NCBI GenBank assembly: GCA_031265345.1
Contig: JAISCU010000202.1
Span: 1-14,382 of the forward strand
DNA: 14,382 nt
Source of the DNA: Bifidobacteriaceae bacterium
Lineage (GTDB): Bacteria > Actinomycetota > Actinomycetes > Actinomycetales > WQXJ01
Reading direction: 5' to 3'
This document shows positions 1 through 5,551 of this stretch, in pieces (positions within the stretch are counted from its first letter, which is position 1; every line of letters begins with the position of its first letter). Under the pieces are notes generated by a model. The model made no database searches, had not been told where the DNA came from, and saw only the letters and a list, made by a program, of their open reading frames with translations. The position numbers and the translations under genes were made by a program.

Positions 1-33
1 GCCCGCCCGGCGGCATCGTACAGCCCCTTCCCC

Positions 34-70
34 GGAACACGGGTTTGCGTCAGACGCAAACCCGTGTTCC
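34..70. repeat. 37-bp perfect palindrome, copy 1 of a dispersed element
   Basis: Two perfect 18-bp arms, GGAACACGGGTTTGCGTC and its reverse complement, flank a single central A at 52. The same 37-bp sequence recurs at 8960-8996 with one base changed, so it is a dispersed palindromic repeat and not a chance hairpin. No T-run follows on either strand, which argues against a plain intrinsic terminator. It lies downstream of the minus-strand exporter operon, beyond the hairpin at 130-162. No transposase gene is near it. A REP-like or MITE-like non-coding element is the best guess, and the class is not identified. Confidence 0.85.
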
Positions 71-129
71 CCCTCCGCACTGGGGCCGGGGCGCCGACCC
101 GGCCCGGCGGCAGCGGACAGCCTATTCTT

Positions 130-162
130 CGATCACGAAAAAGGGGACTGTCCCGGTGATCG
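130..162 (-). terminator. nested hairpin, possible terminator of the exporter operon
   Basis: The hairpin begins about 8 bases past the stop codon of the minus-strand permease. An outer inverted repeat (CGATCAC at 130-136, GTGATCG at 156-162) encloses an inner one (GGGAC at 144-148, GTCCC at 150-154). Read on the minus strand, the inner stem is followed by CTTTTT, as in a rho-independent terminator. The inner stem is short: about four base pairs once a three-base loop is allowed. The call is therefore moderate. It could also be a repeat-derived hairpin. Confidence 0.45.
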
Positions 163-169
163 GCGCAGG

Positions 170-1012
170 TCAGCGGTTCTTCTCAGAACGCGCGTACAGG
201 ATCGTGCCGAGGACCAGGCAGACTGCGGTGATGCCGGCGACGGCGATCAGGTTGACCGCCGGGTTGAACATCACCACCGCGTCATAATCTGGGCGGCCGG
301 AGTAGACCACGGCGCGGCCCAGGTCGACGCAGTAGGTCATCGGCATCAGACGGCTGAGCACGCCCAAGAGCCCGGTCGAATGCGAGATCGGGATGATCAC
401 GCCGGAGAGGAACATCTGTGGCATGGTCAGTAGCATGACTGCCATGTTGGCGTTCTTGGGATTCTTGATAACGCCCATCAGGATCATGCACAGCGCCCCC
501 GCCGACAGGCAGAGCAGCGGCGACAGCGCCAACAGGACCAGCAGCTGCCACGGCGTCAACGTCAGTCCCATGACCGCGCCGACCACCAGCACGCCCACGC
601 AGGACACGACCGCTGTGAACGAGGACCCCAGGATCTTCCCGACCACGATCGCGTAGCGCGAGACCGGCGCGACCATCAGCTCGGCCGAATAGTCGTCGTC
701 GCTGTCATCGACCAAACTGGTCATGCCCATCGTGGTCATCATGAAAAGCATGTTGACCAGCATCCCCACCAGCATGAACTCGCCGAAATCGAAATCCAGT
801 CCGCCGGCCATGTTCTGGCTCAGCGTCCCGCCGATCATGCCCATCATGAGCAGCGGCATGGCCAGGCTCATGATCAGGCTGCCGGGATCCTTGACCTTGG
901 AGGTGATGTCGCGGGCGGCCACGGCCACGACGGCGTTGACCTCCCTGGCCGTTCGCCGCAACCTGGGCAGCGCGGCCGCCTGAGGGCTCTTGATGTACGA
1001 TGCCGCGCTCAT
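170..1012 (-). CDS. ABC-2 type transporter permease (DrrB-like)
   Basis: This is the 280-residue membrane subunit of an ABC exporter. About six hydrophobic segments can be seen, near residues 45-63, 78-97, 122-148, 155-180, 188-208 and 252-273. The first 40 residues are basic and probably cytoplasmic. The fifth segment and what follows it (SGVIIPI, then MPMTYCVDLGRAVVY at 223-237) match the conserved C-terminal part of ABC-2 permeases of the daunorubicin-resistance (DrrB) and multidrug type. The ATG at 1012 overlaps the stop of the upstream ATPase as ATGA, so the two subunits are translationally coupled. It is the last gene of a four-gene operon headed by a two-component system. The substrate cannot be read from the sequence; drugs, lipids or peptides are usual for the family. 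The family call is secure and the role as an exporter is inferred. Confidence 0.9.
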   Translation of the reverse strand: MSAASYIKSPQAAALPRLRRTAREVNAVVAVAARDITSKVKDPGSLIMSLAMPLLMMGMIGGTLSQNMAGGLDFDFGEFMLVGMLVNMLFMMTTMGMTSLVDDSDDDYSAELMVAPVSRYAIVVGKILGSSFTAVVSCVGVLVVGAVMGLTLTPWQLLVLLALSPLLCLSAGALCMILMGVIKNPKNANMAVMLLTMPQMFLSGVIIPISHSTGLLGVLSRLMPMTYCVDLGRAVVYSGRPDYDAVVMFNPAVNLIAVAGITAVCLVLGTILYARSEKNR

Positions 1013-1887
1013 GCTCCCAGCCCCCGCCTCGGGCCGCCGCGTCCCGGCCCGCCACGAAGCAGCAGGCCGCCTCCCCCCGCGCCGCCGCGCGAGCCGACGG
1101 TCGCTGGGACCGGGCTAGCGGCATCGTCCGCCTCTGCCTTTAGGAAGCTCACATAGGCGTCCTCGAGGCTGTCCGCCCCGAGCCGGCGCTTCATCTCCTC
1201 CGGGGGGCAGGCCAGCGCTATCTTGCCGTCGTTGATCAGGCAGACCGTGTCGGCGGATTCGGCCTCGTCGATGTAGTGCGTGGTAAGGAACACCGTGGTG
1301 CCCCATTCGCGCCGCACCTGGTCCAGGTAGTCCCAGAGGTCGTGGCGGGCGACCGCGTCGAGGCCCTGGGTGGGCTCATCGAGGAACAGCACATGCGGCG
1401 TGTGCATCAGGGAGCGGACCACCTCGAACTTGCGCCGCATGCCGCCGGACAATTTGTCCACCTTGGTGAACAACGAGCCCTCCACGCCGACCACGGACGC
1501 GAGCCGTTCGACGCGCTCGCGGTAGGCGGTGGGCATCATCTTGTAGGTCGGCCGGTACTGGTGCATCCCGTAGAGGCAGGCATGGATGCGGATGTTCTGC
1601 TCGGCCGTCAGGGTGCGGTCCAGGTTGGGCCGTTGGAAGATGACGCCGATGTGGTCGCGCACCTGCCGGTGCTGCGTGTCCACGTCGAACCCGGCGATCC
1701 TCACCCGGCCCGCCGTCTTCGACAACGTGGTGGTGAGGATCGATATGGTGGTGGTCTTGCCCGCTCCGTTCGGCCCCAGGAAAGCGAAGAACTCGCCCTC
1801 CCGGACCTCGAAGCTGACCGATTTGACCGAGGGTTCCTTCGCCCTCTTGTACTGCTTGACTAGGTCCTCGACCTCGATCACGCCCAT
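1009..1887 (-). CDS. ABC transporter ATP-binding protein (DrrA-like exporter ATPase)
   Basis: This is a 292-residue cytoplasmic nucleotide-binding subunit that pairs with the permease at 170-1012. It has Walker A GPNGAGKTT at 38-46, a Q-loop Gln at 85, the signature LSGGM at 146-150, Walker B VLFLDEP at 166-172 and the switch His at 204. The order and wording (LSGGMRRK, DEPTQGLDAVAR) match the DrrA/multidrug-export group. The ATG is set by a strong AAAGGAGG six bases upstream (1893-1900 on the plus strand). Seventy-four bases separate it from the kinase gene, and the same strand and order suggest one transcript. Residues from about 263 to the end form a Gly/Arg-rich tail not usual in DrrA proteins. 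It is encoded by very GC-rich DNA and may be a late extension or unstructured. Confidence 0.92.
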   Translation of the reverse strand: MGVIEVEDLVKQYKRAKEPSVKSVSFEVREGEFFAFLGPNGAGKTTTISILTTTLSKTAGRVRIAGFDVDTQHRQVRDHIGVIFQRPNLDRTLTAEQNIRIHACLYGMHQYRPTYKMMPTAYRERVERLASVVGVEGSLFTKVDKLSGGMRRKFEVVRSLMHTPHVLFLDEPTQGLDAVARHDLWDYLDQVRREWGTTVFLTTHYIDEAESADTVCLINDGKIALACPPEEMKRRLGADSLEDAYVSFLKAEADDAASPVPATVGSRGGAGGGGLLLRGGPGRGGPRRGLGA

Positions 1888-1892
1888 GTTGG

Positions 1893-1900
1893 CCTCCTTT
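1893..1900 (-). promoter_or_regulatory. strong Shine-Dalgarno of the DrrA-like ATPase gene
   Basis: On the minus strand this reads AAAGGAGG and ends six bases before the ATG at 1887. It is the strongest ribosome binding site seen on this operon. With the 74-base gap behind the kinase gene, it suggests the exporter is translated independently and well, not only by coupling. Confidence 0.8.
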
Positions 1901-1961
1901 TCGCCGGTTGCTTGAAGGCACCAGCCTGGACCGCACGAATCAACGCGGCATCAATGGAGCG

Positions 1962-3161
1962 TCAACGCGGCGTAAACGCCGGAATATCGACCGTGAACGT
2001 GCTGCCTTGGCCGGGCCCACTGGCCACCGCGATCCGGCCGCCGTGCAGGTCCACGATCCGTTTCGCGAGCGCCAGGCCCAGCCCGTTCCCGCCGACCGCA
2101 CGGGCCTTGTCGCCTCGGAAGAAGCGCTCGAACACGTGGGGCAAGTCCTCTTGGGCGATGCCGCCGCCCGAGTCCTCCACCTCCACCCGGCATTTCGAAT
2201 AGCCGGGTCCGGCGGCTCCCGGCGTGACCCGGACCAGGATGCGCCGGCCTGGTGGTGTGAACTTGATCGCGTTATGGACCAAGTTGACCCACACCTGGAG
2301 CAGCAAGTCCTGGTCGCCTTGGGCGTGAACGGCTGGCGAATCGAGTTCCACATCCACATCGCGACCGGACCATTGCGGCTCCAGCGTCAGAATCACATCC
2401 CGCAGTTGCTCGTCCAGGCGGAAGGGTTTCGGGTCGATCACCGCCTCGTCCAGCGCGGTCAGGCGCAGCAGGTTCGACCCCAGGGCCGACAAGCGACGGC
2501 ATTCGGCGGCGATCACGTCCAGGTAATGCTCGCGGGTCGCTTGGTCCAAACCCGGCTCTCGGAGCAGCTCGGCGAAGCCCTTGATCGAGGTGAGCGGCGA
2601 CTGGATCTCATGCGACACGCTGGAGATGAAATCCTGGCGTTGCTGCTCCAACGTCCCCAAGTCGCGGGCCATCGCGTTGACTGATTCCACCACATCCGTG
2701 AACGGGCCCCTTCCGGGGTTCTCTATCCGCACATTGAAATCGCCCTGCCTGATCCGATCCAAGACTTCCAGCAGACGCTTCCCGCTGGTCCACCGATTGG
2801 GCTGCGCCCGCCTGTCCGCCACCGAGGCGCAGAACGCGATCAGGCCGCACAGGCACAAGCCCAAAGCCACTGCGACCAGGTGCGCCACCGGCGCCGCCGG
2901 CCTGCCCACCGCCCGGAACAACGCCTCCGCCGCCAGCCATCCCGCCATCATGGGGACCAGCAGCAACGCCGCCATCGCGATCACGCCGAGCCCGCCGCTC
3001 GGCTCGCCCGCCTGGCGGCCCCGGAGCGCTCGCCCGGCCCGCTTGCGCGGAGACTCCCCGTGTGGCCGAGCCTCACCCCCCCGCGGCGCATCGGGCCGCC
3101 GCGATGCCCCGGCCCGGCGACGCGGGTTGGCGCTGGGAGCTGAGCGAGCGGCATCGTCCAT
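1962..3161 (-). CDS. membrane sensor histidine kinase, short-loop type
   Basis: This is a 399-residue two-component kinase. An Arg/Pro-rich cytoplasmic N-terminus (1-57) is followed by two membrane segments, near 58-82 and 90-113, separated by only a few residues, so there is almost no extracytoplasmic sensor. A HAMP-like linker follows (about 115-172), then the phospho-acceptor region SVSHEIQSPL with His184, and a HATPase domain with N-box Asn293/Asn297, G1 DSGGGI at 330-335, the F-box near 344-348 and G2 GGNGLGL at 357-363. The ATG at 3161 lies two bases after the response regulator stop, with GGAGG ten bases upstream inside that gene, so the two are coupled. The continuous open frame extends further upstream, but only as a shadow of the regulator. 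Later starts (GTG for residue 60, ATG for residue 63) would remove the Arg-rich region but have no clear ribosome site. The signal sensed is unknown; the topology suggests membrane or transporter-linked sensing. Confidence 0.92.
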   Translation of the reverse strand: MDDAARSAPSANPRRRAGASRRPDAPRGGEARPHGESPRKRAGRALRGRQAGEPSGGLGVIAMAALLLVPMMAGWLAAEALFRAVGRPAAPVAHLVAVALGLCLCGLIAFCASVADRRAQPNRWTSGKRLLEVLDRIRQGDFNVRIENPGRGPFTDVVESVNAMARDLGTLEQQRQDFISSVSHEIQSPLTSIKGFAELLREPGLDQATREHYLDVIAAECRRLSALGSNLLRLTALDEAVIDPKPFRLDEQLRDVILTLEPQWSGRDVDVELDSPAVHAQGDQDLLLQVWVNLVHNAIKFTPPGRRILVRVTPGAAGPGYSKCRVEVEDSGGGIAQEDLPHVFERFFRGDKARAVGGNGLGLALAKRIVDLHGGRIAVASGPGQGSTFTVDIPAFTPR

Positions 3162-3163
3162 GG

Positions 3164-3835
3164 CTACATGTCCTCCAAACGGTAGCCGAGCCCGCGCACC
3201 GTGATGATGCGGAAGCCGGTCTGATCGCCGAAGCGTTCGCGCAGGCGGTTGATGTGGACGTCGAGCGTGCGCTCGGTGCCGTCGAAGTCGAAGCCCCAGA
3301 CCTCGTCTAGAAGCTGGCCGCGGGTGAGGGTGCGGCCCTTGTGGCTGGCGAGGAAGAACAGCAAGCCGAACTCCTTGAGCGGCAGGTCGTAGCGCTCCTG
3401 GCCGAGGGTCGCGACGTGGCTGGCGGCGTCCAAGGTGAGATTCCCGGCGTGCGCGGTCTGCTCCAGGACTTTGCGGTAGCGGCGCAGGAGGGCCTTCACG
3501 CGGGCGATCAACTCGAGGCTCTCGAACGGTTTGACCAGGTAATCGTCGGCGCCGGCGTCGAATCCGGCCACCTTGTCGCCGAGCTGTCCCTTGGCGGTCA
3601 GCATCAGGAGCGGGAGGTCCGGATAGTAGCGGCGGGCTGCGCGGCAGAACGCGGCGCCGTCGAGGTTCGGCATCATGGCATCCACGACGCAGAGGTCGAT
3701 CGGGGCTTCGCCGAGCGTCTTGAGCGCCTCTTTGCCGTCGGCCGCTGGGAGGCTGGCGAAACCCGCGCCCGTCAGCAGAGCTTGGACGAGCTCGCGGATG
3801 TGCGGGTCGTCGTCGATCACGAGGATGGCGCCCAT
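3164..3835 (-). CDS. OmpR/PhoB-family response regulator
   Basis: This is a 223-residue DNA-binding response regulator, the partner of the kinase immediately downstream. The receiver domain (1-115) has the acidic cluster DDD at 8-10, the phosphorylation site Asp52 in VVDAMMPNLDG, Thr80 and Lys102 in LVKPF. The C-terminal winged helix (about 130-220) shows the OmpR-type pattern: LPLKEFGLL, LTRGQLLDEVWG, RTLDVHINRLRERF and ITVRGLGYRLE. The ATG at 3835 is chosen because it opens directly on the first beta strand (MGAILVIDDD) and has GGGAG a few bases upstream. An ATG at 3892 would add 19 residues unlike any receiver domain. It is the first gene of the operon and probably controls its own transcription and that of the exporter. 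Confidence 0.95.
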   Translation of the reverse strand: MGAILVIDDDPHIRELVQALLTGAGFASLPAADGKEALKTLGEAPIDLCVVDAMMPNLDGAAFCRAARRYYPDLPLLMLTAKGQLGDKVAGFDAGADDYLVKPFESLELIARVKALLRRYRKVLEQTAHAGNLTLDAASHVATLGQERYDLPLKEFGLLFFLASHKGRTLTRGQLLDEVWGFDFDGTERTLDVHINRLRERFGDQTGFRIITVRGLGYRLEDM

Positions 3836-4088
3836 TGCGCTCCCTTCTACGGTTCGGACGTTTGGGACATTTCGGTGCCAAGCATTGTCCACCCCGAACG
3901 TAAACCTGACGTCAACTGGGTTCCGGCTACGGTCTCGACGCTGGTGCGACAGGGGCGACCTGCGGGCGAGCCCGAGGAGCCGAGGAGCCGAGACCGCGCG
4001 CTATCGAAGGCACTCATTCCTGGATCGCCCGCCCGCAGGGGCGTGGTTGGACAATAACGTCGGTCGCCGAGGACCACAGGGGTCGCGA

Positions 4089-4182
4089 AAAACGCAGGAT
4101 CCATGGTTGTCGGTGCCGAGCGTCAGGGATCCTGCGTTTTGGTCGGGCCCGCTTTTCGCGAGCGTCAGGGATCCTGTCTTTT
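4089..4182. repeat. cluster I of a 24-bp repeat: units in orientation + - -
   Basis: Three copies of one 24-bp unit lie at 4089-4112 (plus), 4117-4140 (minus) and 4159-4182 (minus). The unit reads AAAA, then CG or GA, then CAGGATCC, then a 7-base core that is ATGGTTG in plus copies and CTGACGC in minus copies, then TCG. The first two copies face each other and form a hairpin with 14-bp perfect arms (AAAACGCAGGATCC), a 7-by-7 unpaired stretch where the two cores meet, and an inner stem TCGG/CCGA. The two minus copies are exactly 42 bases apart. All boundaries were read directly from the sequence. Confidence 0.9.
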
Positions 4183-4255
4183 CGCCTTCGGCACCCGCTG
4201 GCGCGAGCGGCGAAACCGCAGGTCAGCGGCACGCGGCGAAAAGGGCACCATCCCG

Positions 4256-4349
4256 AAAACGCAGGATCCATGGTTGTCGCGGAAACGGGGCTCGCACAAA
4301 ACGCAGGATCCATGGTTGTCGGCGCCGAGCGTCAGGGATCCTGTCTTTT
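4256..4349. repeat. cluster II of the 24-bp repeat: units + + -, inverted copy of cluster I
   Basis: Three further units lie at 4256-4279 (plus), 4298-4321 (plus) and 4326-4349 (minus). The plus copies are 42 bases apart, like the minus pair in cluster I. The cluster has the same length (94 bp), and its reverse complement aligns with cluster I unit for unit, so the whole 4089-4349 region is an imperfect inverted repeat centred at 4219 with a 73-base middle. When reverse-complemented, the 7-base cores swap places relative to cluster I. The last pair has a perfect inner palindrome, TCGGCGCCGA. Confidence 0.9.
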
Positions 4350-4462
4350 GCGTGCGGCATCCGTGCCTCCGCAGCCCAGCGACTCCTGCGACCGCCAAAG
4401 GGTTATCCACAGGTTTTGGGCCCGACCCTTCGAAGATTGCTCCGGACGCGTCATGCTAAAGC

Positions 4463-5389
4463 ATGCACGCAACCCAAAAGCCGAAGACACGTTACGCGAA
4501 GCCTGCCGCCAACCAATGGGTGCCGCCCGCCGCGAGGAGACAATCAGGGGTGTTCACGAGCGCCCAGGCGTCTGAGTCCGGCCTCAGCCAGGGGCAGGTC
4601 ATCTATCGGCTGCGTTCTGGGCTGTGGCTGCCGGTCGCTGGTCGAGGGCTGGTCCTCGACGGGTCGCCGGTGGGGATCGAGCAGGGGGCTTGGGCCATGG
4701 AGTTGACCTGGCCAGGAGCGGTGCTTTGGGGAGCCAGCGCCATGCGGCTGACGATGCCCCGAGCGCCTTTGCCGAGGACCGGTGTCGTGATCGCGGCGTC
4801 GTCTCGCAACCGCGCCCCCGCGGCCAACCTCAGACTCGCCAGGCGGGAGGCTTGCCGCGCGCAGAGCGAGGATTGGCACGGCGTGCAGGTCCAATCGGCA
4901 CCGTGGGCCATGATCGAAGCGTTGCGTACGTTGGACCAGCGATCGGCCGATTCCTTGTTCGCGTGGCTTATCACCAGGCACCTGATACCAGCGGACTTCG
5001 GGGAAGGCGTTGAGAGCTTCGCAGGAAGACGCGGATTCAAGCGCCTGGCCATGTACGCCGAATATCACGCTTCGGGGGCGGCCGCCGAATCCGAAATGCT
5101 TCTGCACAACGGACTGCGCGCGAGGGGAATCGTCGAGTGGCGAGCCAACGCTGCCGTGCGATTCCCCGACGGCACCACGATCAACGTCGATCTGCTGTTC
5201 CCGGAAGTGAGGCTGGCGGTAGAGATCGACGGCTTCTCGTATCACAGTGGCCGGACGGCGTTCGAAACCGACCGCGAGCGCGACAGACGGCTCACCCGCG
5301 CCGGCTACAAAGTGTTGCGCTTCACTTGGCGCGACCTGACGGAGCGGCTGGACCACACCATCAGTGAGATCGCGTTCCATCTCGAATGA
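4463..5389 (+). CDS. DUF559 (Vsr-like nuclease fold) protein with AbiEi-like N-terminal helix-turn-helix
   Basis: This is a protein of up to 308 residues with two recognisable parts. Near residues 29-65 (GVFTSAQASESGLSQ, then YRLRSGLWLPVAGRGLV) is the winged-helix pattern seen in AbiEi-type antitoxins and their relatives. The C-terminus (about 205-305) carries the DUF559 pattern of the PD-(D/E)XK/Vsr-related fold: Glu209, Asp243 in NVDLLFP, and the pair Glu254/Asp256 in VEIDGFSYHS, followed by DRERDRRLTRAGYKVLRFT. Such proteins are common and mostly uncharacterised in actinomycetes, and nuclease activity is unproven. The start is uncertain. The ATG at 4463 has no clear ribosome site. GTG at 4520 would give a typical-looking N-terminus. 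GTG at 4550 has GAGGAG ten bases upstream but trims the domain edge. The gene stands alone, beside the repeat array. Confidence 0.82.
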   Translation: MHATQKPKTRYAKPAANQWVPPAARRQSGVFTSAQASESGLSQGQVIYRLRSGLWLPVAGRGLVLDGSPVGIEQGAWAMELTWPGAVLWGASAMRLTMPRAPLPRTGVVIAASSRNRAPAANLRLARREACRAQSEDWHGVQVQSAPWAMIEALRTLDQRSADSLFAWLITRHLIPADFGEGVESFAGRRGFKRLAMYAEYHASGAAAESEMLLHNGLRARGIVEWRANAAVRFPDGTTINVDLLFPEVRLAVEIDGFSYHSGRTAFETDRERDRRLTRAGYKVLRFTWRDLTERLDHTISEIAFHLE

Positions 5390-5525
5390 CCGCGAGGGGA
5401 CGATCAACAACTGCGGCTCTGACCGACACCGGCGGCGGGAAGGGCGCCCGCATGCGGCCCGGACGCGAGTAGGACGCCGACAAATCGCGGGCCCGGTTAC
5501 TGGCGGCGCCAACACCGACCAGGCT

Positions 5526-5543
5526 GGTTACGCCACCGTAACC
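5526..5543. promoter_or_regulatory. 18-bp inverted repeat over the acyl-CoA synthetase promoter, possible operator
   Basis: The arms GGTTAC (5526-5531) and GTAACC (5538-5543) flank six bases and end eight bases before the GTG start. A -10-like TAACCT (5539-5544) overlaps the right arm and would place transcription start at or beside the GTG, giving a leaderless message. A third half-site, GGTTAC, lies just upstream at about 5495-5500. The shape fits a TetR- or GntR-family operator, as is common for fatty-acid genes, but no regulator gene is in the window and the repressor family is a guess. Confidence 0.5.
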
Positions 5544-5551
5544 TGATCGAC

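Larger units (their letters stand above)
3836..4462. other. 627-base divergent intergenic region
   Basis: No gene is supported here. Small open frames occur, but they simply read through the repeat units (recurrent peptides such as QDPWLS and SVRDP) and have no ribosome sites. The left part holds the response regulator upstream region, with an 8-bp palindrome TGACGTCA at 3907-3914 and three 9-base near-repeats at 3851-3877. Next come an inverted pair CGGTCTCG/CGAGACCG (3930-3937, 3989-3996), a 10-bp inverted pair CCTGCGGGCG/CGCCCGCAGG (3959-3968, 4030-4039) and a tandem 8-base duplication GAGGAGCC (3974-3989). The middle holds the repeat array 4089-4349. The right part holds a single DnaA-box-like TTATCCACA at 4403-4411 and the start of the DUF559 gene. 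Confidence 0.75.

Noticed and set aside
3162..3881. An upstream extension that would make the kinase a 639-residue protein
   Set aside because: This part is the response regulator read in another frame. The kinase begins at the ATG at 3161, two bases after the regulator stop.
4089..4349. The array as a CRISPR
   Set aside because: The units alternate in orientation, spacing is not uniform, the stretches between are related to each other and there are no cas genes.
4403..4411. A perfect DnaA-box-like TTATCCACA
   Set aside because: It is a single box with no cluster, no AT-rich unwinding region and no dnaA, dnaN or rep gene, so no origin is supported.
4014..4459. Small open frames across the repeat array with recurring peptides (QDPWLS, SVRDP)
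   Set aside because: The peptide repeats are a by-product of the 24-bp DNA repeats. They appear in several frames and both strands, and have no ribosome sites.
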